A stretch of 17,024 nucleotides of DNA from Bacteroidales bacterium. Its GTDB lineage: Bacteria > Bacteroidota > Bacteroidia > Bacteroidales > WCHB1-69. A program made the position numbers and the translations under genes. Position 1 is the first letter of the stretch. Every line of letters starts with the position of its first letter. The stretch spans positions 1 through 17,024 of the forward strand of contig JAISDH010000123.1 of the NCBI GenBank assembly GCA_031264975.1, read 5' to 3'. Below the pieces are notes generated by a model that was given only the letters and a program-made list of their open reading frames with translations, did not search any database and had not been told where the DNA came from. Below, one piece after another: positions 1 through 7,498 of this stretch.

Positions 1-147
1 CTTTGTTTTTCAAAGTCATCGGAAGGGATTTATTTTATTGTGGAAAATATTAGTGAACAAAATATGGATTTGTACGAAAATGATTGTACTTTTGCAGGAG
101 AAAAATCAATAAACAAAACGACCCCTAACTTATTAATCGATAGTTGA
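1..147 (+). CDS. Possible 3' end of an upstream gene (partial)
   Basis: Frame 1 is open from the first base of the window to a tandem stop (tga followed directly by tag), giving 48 codons that end in the residues TPNLLIDS. I do not recognise a family. The stretch is short and the DNA is AT-rich, so an open frame of this length could arise by chance. In its favour are the tandem stop, an unremarkable amino-acid mix, and the same orientation as the downstream genes. If real, the gene ends 64 bp before lysS. The base-paired CTTTG/CAAAG at 1-15 would then lie inside coding sequence and would not be a terminator. Confidence 0.3.
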   Translation, partial: LCFSKSSEGIYFIVENISEQNMDLYENDCTFAGEKSINKTTPNLLIDS

Positions 148-211
148 TAGAAAAAGACAATCCTGTAGAGTGAGTCACCTTTCTAAATGGTATCACAACA
201 AAAAATAATGA

Positions 212-1930
212 ATGACAGAATTAAATAAATTGGAAATTATTCGTAGAGAAAAACTGAAAGAATTACAGCATTTGGGAATCGACGCTTATCCGGCTGCCCA
301 ATATCCTGTAAATGTAACTGCCAAAGAGATATTGGCAAAGTTTCCTGATGACAATACCTTGTTTCAAGATGTTTGTTTGGCGGGTCGTATTATGAGCCAG
401 CGAATCATGGGGGCGGTTGCCTTTTATGAAATTCAGGACGCCACAGGACGCATCCAAGTCTATGCAAAACGAGACAACCTCTGTATCGGAGAAGACAAAA
501 CCCTGTATAATCTTGTTTTTAAAAAATTGGACTTGGGGGATATTATAGGCGTCAAAGGATATGTGTTTGTTACCCAAATGGGAGAAATTACTGTTCACGT
601 AAAGGAGTTTACGCTTTTATCAAAATCTTTACGTCCGCTTCCCGTCGTAAAACAGACGGAGGATAAAGTATATGACGCCTTTACCGACCCTGAACAACGT
701 TACAGAATGCGTTATTTGGATTTGATAGTCAATCCGGACATAAAAAAGGTTTTCGTTCAACGTACGCAGATTATAGATGAAATACGGGCGTATTACAACG
801 AAAAAGGATATTTGGAAGTAGAGACGCCTATCTTGCAACCTATTCCGGGCGGCGCGGCGGCGCGTCCTTTTGTTACGCACCACAATGCCTTGAATATGTC
901 GCTCTATTTGAGAATTGCAAATGAATTGTATTTAAAACGTCTGATTGTAGGCGGATTTGATGGCGTGTATGAATTTAGCCGCAATTTTCGCAATGAAGGA
1001 ATGGACAGAACGCACAATCCCGAATTTACCTGCATGGAAATTTATGTTGCTTACAAGGATTACCTTTGGATGATGGAATCGGTGGAAGAACTCCTTGAAC
1101 GTATTGCTTTGAAATTGCACGGAACAACAAATGTTCAAATCGGCGAACAGATAATTGATTTTAAGCGTCCTTACAAACGAATCGGCATATTGGATGCGAT
1201 TAAGGAACATACAGGATTTGACGTTGAGGGAATGAATGAGGTACAATTACAGGACACGTGTAGACAGTTGGGCATTGAAGTAGACGAAACAATGGGGATT
1301 GGAAAAATAATCGATGAGATTTTCAGTAAGAAATGTGAAAAGAACTACATACAGCCCACCTTCATTATGGACTATCCTGTTGAAATGTCTCCCTTATGCA
1401 AACGGCACCGGTCTAATCCGAATTTGACGGAGAGATTTGAATTAATGATTAACGGGAAAGAACTTGCAAATGCTTATTCCGAGTTAAACGACCCGATAGA
1501 CCAACGAGAAAGATTTGAAGAACAATTACGTCTGTCGGAAAAAGGCGATGACGAAGCTATGTTTATCGACCAGGATTTTTTGCGGGCTTTGGAATATGGA
1601 ATGCCTCCAACATCGGGTTTGGGCATTGGGATTGACAGATTGGTTATGTTTATGACCAATTCGCCTTCTATTCAGGATGTGTTGTTTTTCCCACAAATGA
1701 GACCTGAAAAAAGAAGAGCAATCGCCTCCGACAAAGATTTTACCGACAGAGGCATATCGGAAGTGTGGATAGAATTGTTGCGTAGCGCAGGCATACAAAC
1801 GATAGACGACCTGAAAGCCGCCGTTCCTACGAAATTGCATAATACGTTGAATGGATTGCGGAAAAAGAATAAATTAGAGATACCGGCGCTACAATTATGC
1901 GAAGTACAAACATGGATAGAACAAGAATAA
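212..1930 (+). CDS. lysS: Lysyl-tRNA synthetase, class II
   Basis: This enzyme charges tRNA-Lys with lysine in the cytoplasm, using ATP. The 572-residue product has the full class II layout. An N-terminal OB-fold anticodon-binding domain spans about residues 55-140 (CLAGRIMSQRIMGAVAFYEI). The catalytic domain carries motif 2 at about 259-272 (FRNEGMDRTHNPEF) and motif 3 at about 469-476 (GLGIGIDR). After motif 3 there is a further tail of about 70 residues, following the FFPQMRPE segment. Bacteroidota LysS proteins usually have this tail, whereas the E. coli enzyme ends near motif 3. The ATG at 212 gives the expected N-terminus (MTELNKLEIIRREKL); no Shine-Dalgarno sequence is visible. It is followed after 16 bp by dnaB in the same direction. 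A weak TAnnTTTG match at 87-94 could belong to its promoter, but no -33 element sits at the right distance. Confidence 0.97.
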   Translation: MTELNKLEIIRREKLKELQHLGIDAYPAAQYPVNVTAKEILAKFPDDNTLFQDVCLAGRIMSQRIMGAVAFYEIQDATGRIQVYAKRDNLCIGEDKTLYNLVFKKLDLGDIIGVKGYVFVTQMGEITVHVKEFTLLSKSLRPLPVVKQTEDKVYDAFTDPEQRYRMRYLDLIVNPDIKKVFVQRTQIIDEIRAYYNEKGYLEVETPILQPIPGGAAARPFVTHHNALNMSLYLRIANELYLKRLIVGGFDGVYEFSRNFRNEGMDRTHNPEFTCMEIYVAYKDYLWMMESVEELLERIALKLHGTTNVQIGEQIIDFKRPYKRIGILDAIKEHTGFDVEGMNEVQLQDTCRQLGIEVDETMGIGKIIDEIFSKKCEKNYIQPTFIMDYPVEMSPLCKRHRSNPNLTERFELMINGKELANAYSELNDPIDQRERFEEQLRLSEKGDDEAMFIDQDFLRALEYGMPPTSGLGIGIDRLVMFMTNSPSIQDVLFFPQMRPEKRRAIASDKDFTDRGISEVWIELLRSAGIQTIDDLKAAVPTKLHNTLNGLRKKNKLEIPALQLCEVQTWIEQE

Positions 1931-1946
1931 AAACCCAATAAGAACA

Positions 1947-3443
1947 ATGGCAAAAGAATTTGTAAAAGGCGAACGAAAAAGAGTAATATCCAATATTGAT
2001 ATACAGGGACGAATCCAACCCCAGGCGATTGACTTTGAAGAAGCCGTGTTGGGAGCGATGATGCTTGAACAAAATGCAGCAGGATTAGTTATTGATAAAC
2101 TAAATGGGGAGATGTTTTACAAAGACACGCACAAGTTTATTTTTGAAGCCATTTCTCAAGTATTTGAAAAAGGCTCTCCTGTTGATTTGCTTTCAGTTGC
2201 CGAGCAGTTAAGAAAGAATCGAAGATTGGATGTAATAGGAGGCTCTTACTATTTAGCAACGCTTACCAATAAAGTGGTTTCTTCTGCCAATATTGAATTT
2301 CACGCCCGTATTATTTCCGAAAAATACATACTCCGTCAGTTAATTTCAGTCTCTACTGAAACCATTCACAATTCGTTTGATGAATCTATTGATGCGCTGG
2401 AGTTGTTGGATAAGACAGAAAAGAATTTATTTGACATTGCAGAACAAAATTTTCGTCGTACAAATGTAGACATGTCCGTATTGTTACAGGAATTTATCAC
2501 GGAGTTGAAAGAAGCTAAAAACAATAAAAACGAGCTTCGCGGTTTACCTTCCGGATTCACTGATTTGGATAGAGTAACGGGAGGCTGGCAAAAATCAAAC
2601 TTGATTATACTTGCAGCGCGTCCGGGTATGGGAAAAACGGCTTTTGTTTTGTCAATGGCTCGAAATATCGCAGTAGAACAAAGAAAAGCGATTGCCTTTT
2701 TCTCTTTGGAAATGTCTGCCGCCGATTTAATTATGCGTCTGGTCTCGTCGGAAACAGGAATTAGAAACGACAAACTTAAACGTGCCGATTTGGACAATGC
2801 AGAATGGGGAACTTTAATGGAAAAGTTAACAACCCTGACAGACGCTCCGCTTATTATAGACGATACGCCGGCATTATCGATTTTTGAACTGCGCGCAAAA
2901 TGCAGACGGCTTAAACAGCAATATAATATAGGATGTATTATTCTTGACTATCTGCAACTGATGAGTGGAGGGACTGAGAACAAAGGAAACAGAGAACAGG
3001 AAATCAGTAGTATTTCCCGTTCATTAAAAATATTATCCAAGGAGTTAAATATTCCGGTCATTGCATTATCTCAATTAAATCGTTCGGTAGAAACGCGAGG
3101 TGCAAATTCCAAAAGACCTCAGCTGTCTGATTTACGGGAATCCGGCGCTATTGAACAGGATGCAGACATGGTGTTGTTTATTTATCGTCCGGAATATTAT
3201 AGTTTAGATTTTGAAGATGGTACTTCGGCAAAAGGTTTAGCCGAGATAATTATTGCAAAACACCGTAATGGAGGATTGGGAGACATTCGTTTACAGTTTA
3301 TTGCCGAGCAGGCAAAGTTTTGTGATACTCTCGGTAATTTCGATCCTCTCCAAGATCAAACCCAACAAACTACTACATCTTATACGCTACCCTCCCGTAT
3401 TAACGATTTTGGTCCGGACGGAAATGACGACGTGCCTTATTAA
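1947..3443 (+). CDS. dnaB: Replicative DNA helicase DnaB
   Basis: DnaB is the hexameric 5'-3' helicase that unwinds DNA at the replication fork and works with the DnaG primase. The 498-residue protein has the N-terminal DnaB domain (about 25-130, DFEEAVLGAMMLEQNAAG), then a linker and a RecA-like ATPase domain. Walker A is at about 225-231 (RPGMGKT) and Walker B at about 330-336 (CIILDYL). The SQLNRSVETR and LRESGAIEQDADMV segments, typical of DnaB motifs H3/H4, follow. Length is normal and there is no intein. The C-terminus ends in a short acidic tail (PDGNDDVPY). The ATG at 1947 lies 16 bp after lysS and 33 bp ahead of pgk, so the three are probably co-transcribed. No Shine-Dalgarno sequence is obvious. 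Confidence 0.97.
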   Translation: MAKEFVKGERKRVISNIDIQGRIQPQAIDFEEAVLGAMMLEQNAAGLVIDKLNGEMFYKDTHKFIFEAISQVFEKGSPVDLLSVAEQLRKNRRLDVIGGSYYLATLTNKVVSSANIEFHARIISEKYILRQLISVSTETIHNSFDESIDALELLDKTEKNLFDIAEQNFRRTNVDMSVLLQEFITELKEAKNNKNELRGLPSGFTDLDRVTGGWQKSNLIILAARPGMGKTAFVLSMARNIAVEQRKAIAFFSLEMSAADLIMRLVSSETGIRNDKLKRADLDNAEWGTLMEKLTTLTDAPLIIDDTPALSIFELRAKCRRLKQQYNIGCIILDYLQLMSGGTENKGNREQEISSISRSLKILSKELNIPVIALSQLNRSVETRGANSKRPQLSDLRESGAIEQDADMVLFIYRPEYYSLDFEDGTSAKGLAEIIIAKHRNGGLGDIRLQFIAEQAKFCDTLGNFDPLQDQTQQTTTSYTLPSRINDFGPDGNDDVPY

Positions 3444-3476
3444 ATTTTAGAATACTAATTACTAAATAAATATATT

Positions 3477-4676
3477 ATGTGTGCAAAATCGAATATTCAA
3501 ACATACAATTTCAAAGACAAAAAAGTATTGGTACGAGTGGACTATAATGTTCCCTTAAATGATGAATTTCAAATTCAAGATACCAAACGAATAGACGCCT
3601 CCTTACCTACGTTACGAAAGATACTTGACGACGGAGGCAGCATTATTTTACTGTCTCACTTGGGACGTCCGCAAAACAGAGAATATCAATTTTCTCTGAA
3701 GCATTTGGTTCCTTATTTAAAGAATGTCATGGAAAAAGTAAACGTATACTTTTCTCCCGAATGTATAGGGGAACAGGCGCGGAAATATGCAAAAGACTTT
3801 AAACAGGGAGAAATACTGCTTTTAGAAAATGTGAGATTTTATCCGGAAGAAGAAAAAGGAGACATTGACTTTGCAAAGGAATTGGCTTCATACGGAGATG
3901 TTTTTGTGCATGAGGCTTTTTCAACAGCTCATCGTAATCATGCAACGACGGCGGTTTTACCGAGACTTTTTACCAATGATAAGATGTTTGGTTTTTTAAT
4001 GCAGAAAGAAATTGACAGTCTTTCCCGTATTATGAAAAACCCAAGGCGTCCGTTAACGGCTGTTTTGGGTGGTTCGAAAGTGTCCGGTAAGATTAAAGTC
4101 ATTAATAATCTAATGACAAAGGTAGATAATATTCTTATTGGCGGTGGAATGAGTTTCAGTTTTATCAAAGCCATTGGCGGGAAAATAGGGATGTCTTTGT
4201 ATGAAGAAGATATGTTACCTATTGCGAAGGACGTTTTGGAAAAGGCGAAAGAATTAAACGTAAATATCTATTCTTCTTCCGATACCATTGCCGCTGATAA
4301 ATTCAGCAATGACGCCCGACGCGAAATATACAAGTCTACCGAAATACCGGATGATATGGCAGGAATGGATATAGGATTGGAGACTTGCTCTTTGTATCGG
4401 GATATTCTTCTAAAGTCCGCAACTATATTATGGAATGGTCCTATGGGCGTCTTTGAAATGGACAACTTTAGCAACGGCACTTTTGCCATTGCGGACGCCA
4501 TCGTGAAAGCTACAGAAAAAGGCGCTTTCTCTTTGATAGGCGGAGGAGACACAGTGTCTGCCATTAATAAATTTCACTTGGGAAATAAGTATAACTATGT
4601 TTCTACTGCGGGCGGAGCGATGCTTGAATATTGTGAAGGAAAGGAACTTCCCGGCATTCAGGCTATAGAGGAATAG
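3477..4676 (+). CDS. pgk: Phosphoglycerate kinase
   Basis: PGK transfers phosphate between 1,3-bisphosphoglycerate and ADP, making 3-phosphoglycerate and ATP in glycolysis, in the cytoplasm. At 399 residues it is full length. Substrate-binding segments of the N-domain are visible: VRVDYNVPL at about 19-27, SHLGRP at 60-65, and the LLENVRFYPEEEKGD stretch. The nucleotide-binding C-domain shows GGSKVSGK at 198-205, WNGPMGVFE, and GGGDTVSAI at about 355-363, then the usual end (STAGGAMLEYCEGKELPGI). One oddity is the segment before the conserved TAHR: it reads HEAFSTAHR, where most PGKs have N-D-A-F-G-(T/A)-A-H-R. The change is conservative and the rest of the protein is intact, so I expect an active enzyme. 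The gene follows dnaB closely. A 108-bp gap then separates it from prmC, the widest within the housekeeping block. Confidence 0.97.
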   Translation: MCAKSNIQTYNFKDKKVLVRVDYNVPLNDEFQIQDTKRIDASLPTLRKILDDGGSIILLSHLGRPQNREYQFSLKHLVPYLKNVMEKVNVYFSPECIGEQARKYAKDFKQGEILLLENVRFYPEEEKGDIDFAKELASYGDVFVHEAFSTAHRNHATTAVLPRLFTNDKMFGFLMQKEIDSLSRIMKNPRRPLTAVLGGSKVSGKIKVINNLMTKVDNILIGGGMSFSFIKAIGGKIGMSLYEEDMLPIAKDVLEKAKELNVNIYSSSDTIAADKFSNDARREIYKSTEIPDDMAGMDIGLETCSLYRDILLKSATILWNGPMGVFEMDNFSNGTFAIADAIVKATEKGAFSLIGGGDTVSAINKFHLGNKYNYVSTAGGAMLEYCEGKELPGIQAIEE

Positions 4677-4744
4677 ACTGTTTTTGTTCCTCCTTTTATT
4701 TCCTTTGTTTCTCTCTTTTCGATTCAAAGGGAAACGGGTGCTTA

Positions 4745-4775
4745 TTGATTGTGCGTTTTAGGTGTAATATTTTTG
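4745..4775 (+). promoter_or_regulatory. Weak candidate Bacteroidetes-type promoter before prmC
   Basis: TATTTTTG at 4768-4775 matches the -7 consensus TAnnTTTG, and TTG at 4745-4747 sits 20 bp upstream as a possible -33 element. The start site would fall almost on the prmC start codon at 4785, giving a nearly leaderless message. In such AT-rich DNA a chance match is likely, so this is only a candidate. Confidence 0.25.
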
Positions 4776-4784
4776 AAAAAGTAA

Positions 4785-5639
4785 ATGAATATAAAAGAAA
4801 TTCAACGTTCCATTTTTCTGCAATTGCTGCCTTCTATGGGGGAAGGGGAAGCGCGTTCTGTGACAGGTTTATTATTAAAACATTTTACGACATACAATAA
4901 CCTTTACATCAACCTTTATCCTGAAACGGAAATTGATTTTGATACAATAACATCTATCAATGAAGCTGTACAACAATTAATGGAGAATGCGCCGATTCAG
5001 TATGTTTTAGGTGAAACGGTTTTTTGCGACCTTCCTTTTTTTGTTGACGCTTCGGTATTGATTCCGCGCCCTGAAACGGAAGAGTTAGTCTTGTGGATAA
5101 TAAAAAACAACCTGCAGGCAAGTAAGTTTTTGGATATTTGTACCGGAAGCGGTTGTATTGCCGTCAGTTTGGCAAACTATATCGAAAACAGTATCGTTTA
5201 TGGGGTAGATATATCGGAGGAGGCGTTGGAGACTGCCCGTAAAAATGCCCTGTTGAATAAAACCAACGTGCATTTTATGCAGTATGACGTTCTCAATAAT
5301 GGTTTTGCAAATGCAGTGGATATGCTCTTTGATGTTATTGTCAGTAATCCGCCATACGTTAGAGAAATAGAGAAACAATACATGCACAAGCGCATACTTG
5401 ACTATGAACCGGCACAGGCTTTGTTTGTAGAAGACGAAAATCCTCTTTTGTTTTATCATTCCGTGTTGAAATTTGGGCAGACGCATCTTATAAATGGCGG
5501 TCAATTGTATTTTGAAATCAATGAACTCTATGGCAAGGAAGTTGTTTGTCTGTATGAAGAATATGGGTATACCCGCATCAACTTACGACAGGATATTCAC
5601 GGAAAAGACCGTATGATTTGCGGAACAATGCTAAAATAA
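4785..5639 (+). CDS. prmC: Peptide chain release factor N5-glutamine methyltransferase
   Basis: PrmC (HemK) uses S-adenosylmethionine to methylate the glutamine of the GGQ motif in release factors RF1 and RF2, which speeds up peptide release at stop codons. The 284-residue product has the family's two-part structure. A helical N-terminal substrate-binding domain spans about 1-85 and ends before FCDLPFFVDASVLIPRPETE. The Rossmann-fold methyltransferase domain has SAM motif I at 115-124 (FLDICTGSGC) and the catalytic NPPY at 188-191. Length is typical. The ATG at 4785 gives a normal N-terminus (MNIKEIQRSIFLQLL). It ends 9 bp before the start codon of the next gene, so the two are almost certainly co-transcribed. 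No functional link between them is implied. Confidence 0.95.
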   Translation: MNIKEIQRSIFLQLLPSMGEGEARSVTGLLLKHFTTYNNLYINLYPETEIDFDTITSINEAVQQLMENAPIQYVLGETVFCDLPFFVDASVLIPRPETEELVLWIIKNNLQASKFLDICTGSGCIAVSLANYIENSIVYGVDISEEALETARKNALLNKTNVHFMQYDVLNNGFANAVDMLFDVIVSNPPYVREIEKQYMHKRILDYEPAQALFVEDENPLLFYHSVLKFGQTHLINGGQLYFEINELYGKEVVCLYEEYGYTRINLRQDIHGKDRMICGTMLK

Positions 5640-5648
5640 ATACAAAAT

Positions 5649-6989
5649 ATGGGAAATGCTTTTAAAGCCTACGATATACGGGGCGTTTACGGAGAAGACT
5701 TTACGAGGGAAGATGTTTACAAGATTGGATATTTCCTTCCCAAGTTATTACATGCAACAAAGATATTGGTAGGGAGGGACGTACGCATATCTTCGCCTGA
5801 AATTTACGAAGCGCTGGTAGCCGGCATAACAGACGCGGGCGCAGACGTATATGATATAGGACTTGCTACAACGCCCATGGTGTATTACTTTACGGCGAAA
5901 CATCATTTTGACGCTTCGGTACAGATTACCGCGTCTCATAATCCGGCAAAGTATAATGGTCTCAAAATATCCACAACAGACGCCTTGCCCGTAGGATATG
6001 ATACAGGCTTGAGCAAATTGGAACATTGGATTGAAAACGAACCCATTTTTCCATCTCCGCATAAAGGAAAGGTTATCAATTATAGTATGATAGACGAATA
6101 TATTGCTTTCATCAGAACATACAGGGATGATTTTTCAAATTTGAATATTGCGGTAGATTGCTCCAATGGAATGATTTCTCTGCTGATGAAGGATATTTTG
6201 GGGAATAAACCTGCTTATATAAATGATGATCTGGACGGAACCTTTCCCAATCACGACCCCAATCCATTGGAAGAGAAAAATATTGTTCAACTGCAACAAT
6301 TGGTAAGGAAACAGCAGTCGGACATTGGAATAATCTTTGACGGTGATGCGGACAGGGTCATGTTTGTAGACGAGCATGCCGAATTTATTGCTCCTGATGT
6401 AATGATTGCCGTTTTGGGACATTATTTTTTGGAAGAAAGGCAACAAAAGGGGAACGTTCTCTTTGACATACGCACGTCAAAATCCGTTGAAGAATATCTA
6501 AAGAAAATGGGCGCTACGACAAACATCTGGAAAGTGGGACGGGCGTATGCTGCTTTAAAATTACGGGAGATAGACGGTATCTTTGGGGGAGAATTGGCGG
6601 GACATTATTATTTCAGAGACTTTTTCTATTCCGACAGCGGCATATTAGCGTGTGTTCTTCTGTTGAATATCTTTGCGAAGTTTAAGCGAAAAGGAATTAC
6701 TGTTTCTCAGTTGACAAAGCAGATTGTAAGGTATGCAAATTCAGGTGAACTCAACTTCAAAATAGAAGATAAACAAACAGCAATGGATACCATAAAGGAT
6801 TACTTTTGCAGCATAGAAACGCCGCTTGCTTTCTATGATTTTGACGGTTACCGCATAGAGTTTAAGTCATGGTGGTTTAATATACGCCCCTCTAACACGG
6901 AACCTTATCTACGATTTATCGCAGAAGCCGAAACACAAACAATACTAAACGAAAAAATAAATACGGTGAAATCAATGATTAGATGTTAG
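5649..6989 (+). CDS. manB: Phosphomannomutase / phosphoglucomutase
   Basis: This is an alpha-D-phosphohexomutase, which moves phosphate between C6 and C1 of mannose or glucose through a phosphoserine enzyme. It supplies sugar-1-phosphates for nucleotide-sugar and envelope polysaccharide synthesis. All four signature loops are present in 446 residues: the phosphoserine loop TASHNP (94-99, Ser96), the magnesium loop DGDADR (231-236), the sugar-specificity loop GGELAGH (313-319) and the phosphate-binding loop RPSNTEP (413-419). The GE-L-AGH form of the third loop fits mannose/glucose mutases better than the phosphoglucosamine mutase GlmM, whose active-site and sugar loops differ. Substrate preference cannot be settled from sequence, so the symbol is tentative. 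It follows prmC after 9 bp. Immediately after its stop codon the repeat-rich accessory region begins. Confidence 0.92.
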   Translation: MGNAFKAYDIRGVYGEDFTREDVYKIGYFLPKLLHATKILVGRDVRISSPEIYEALVAGITDAGADVYDIGLATTPMVYYFTAKHHFDASVQITASHNPAKYNGLKISTTDALPVGYDTGLSKLEHWIENEPIFPSPHKGKVINYSMIDEYIAFIRTYRDDFSNLNIAVDCSNGMISLLMKDILGNKPAYINDDLDGTFPNHDPNPLEEKNIVQLQQLVRKQQSDIGIIFDGDADRVMFVDEHAEFIAPDVMIAVLGHYFLEERQQKGNVLFDIRTSKSVEEYLKKMGATTNIWKVGRAYAALKLREIDGIFGGELAGHYYFRDFFYSDSGILACVLLLNIFAKFKRKGITVSQLTKQIVRYANSGELNFKIEDKQTAMDTIKDYFCSIETPLAFYDFDGYRIEFKSWWFNIRPSNTEPYLRFIAEAETQTILNEKINTVKSMIRC

Positions 6990-6991
6990 TG

Positions 6992-7038
6992 GGCAACAGG
7001 CAGCAAGCAACAAGCAACAGGCAACAGGCAGGCAAGCC
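6992..7038. repeat. Left copy of the outer inverted repeat
   Basis: A 47-bp G+C-richer tract made of CAACAGG/CAACAAG-like 7-mers begins two bases after the mutase stop codon. The reverse complement of 10400-10439 aligns along its whole length: 38 of 40 bases match, and the only gap is one extra 7-base CAACAGG unit here. The two copies point inward and enclose 3.4 kb holding the palindrome array and the DUF6261 pair. Such CAACAGG-type tracts also occur as loose simple repeats in Bacteroidota intergenic DNA, so a dispersed repeat class is an alternative to a true terminal repeat. Confidence 0.8.
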
Positions 7039-7046
7039 AAGAAGCA

Positions 7047-7129
7047 GCACGCAGATGACGCAGATTAAAAGGATTTTCGCAGATAATACAATCTGTGTTT
7101 ATCTTTTCAAATCTGCGTTATCTGCGTGC
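7047..7129. repeat. Long imperfect hairpin (CGCAGAT-type intergenic repeat)
   Basis: The arm at 7047-7066 (GCACGCAGATGACGCAGATT) is the reverse complement of 7110-7129 with one mismatch. Pairing continues inward less perfectly (AAAAGGAT-like against ATCTTTT, then CGCAGAT against ATCTGTG), so almost the whole 83 bp can fold into one long stem. CGCAGAT/ATCTGCG repeats of this sort are common between genes in Bacteroidota. Its place just after the mutase gene would also let it serve as a transcription end or mRNA-stabilising structure, but it lacks a clear T-run. Confidence 0.75.
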
Positions 7130-7135
7130 TTATTA

Positions 7136-7173
7136 ATCCTGCCCATCCTATAATCCTGTAAATCCTGATTCAG
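7136..7173 (-). repeat. Left copy of the inner inverted repeat (AATCCTG type)
   Basis: This 38-bp stretch of AATCCTG-like units is, as its reverse complement, 34/38 identical to 9877-9914. It is nested inside the outer inverted repeat in the same order, so both flanks of the accessory block carry the same two repeat classes in opposite orientation. Confidence 0.75.
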
Positions 7174-7392
7174 CCAAAATAATGACCGTTAACCACTGCT
7201 TTCTTCCATTTCGTGGAAAAATTTATCTTACCGATAGAACTTTTTCGACCAAAAATCCCTCTCAAATCGCCTCTTTTTGGCGGCTTGCGAAAAAAAACAC
7301 ACAATGAATGCAGTTTTTTCCTTACGCAATGACAGTAGATTAAAGAGAATAAAGAAAAGAATCATGAAATAAATTGAAAAAAATACTGCACA
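7174..7392. other. Intergenic stretch with no gene
   Basis: I see no gene here. It is AT-rich, with two weak inverted repeats: TTCCA at 7204-7208 paired with TGGAA at 7214-7218, and CGCC...GGCG around a T-run near 7269-7283. No RNA gene is recognisable. It separates the repeat cluster after the mutase from the promoter at 7393. Confidence 0.5.
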
Positions 7393-7425
7393 TTGAATTT
7401 CGTATATAAAATTTGATTATCTTTG
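7393..7425 (+). promoter_or_regulatory. Bacteroidetes-type promoter for the array/DUF6261 unit
   Basis: TATCTTTG at 7418-7425 fits the -7 consensus TAnnTTTG exactly and is followed by C, a common setting in Bacteroidales. A TTG at 7393-7395 lies 22 bp upstream as the -33 element, at the long end of the usual spacing. Transcription would start near 7432, giving a leader of about 65 nt before the ATG at 7499. No comparably good match precedes either DUF6261 gene, so all three reading frames downstream may depend on this promoter. Confidence 0.55.
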
Positions 7426-7498
7426 CCGCGTTGTGTATCGACAAAAAAGAATAGCCAAATATTAGAAGGAAGTAAAAAAAATAAAAGTAAATATTAGA

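Noticed and set aside
1..15. CTTTG-ttttt-CAAAG hairpin as a terminator
   Set aside because: Only a 5-bp AT-rich stem, probably inside the end of an upstream reading frame, with no T-run after it.
263..1953. Minus-strand frames opposite lysS
   Set aside because: They lie entirely opposite a certain gene and their translations match nothing recognisable.
4701..4731. Terminator between pgk and prmC (CCTTTG...CAAAGG)
   Set aside because: The stem is only 6 bp with a 17-nt loop and no T-run follows; the surrounding T-rich tract lies before the stem.
6990..7498. tRNA or other structured RNA gene between the mutase and the array
   Set aside because: No cloverleaf, T-loop (GTTC) pattern or CCA end could be found; the pairing seen is explained by the CGCAGAT-type inverted repeat.
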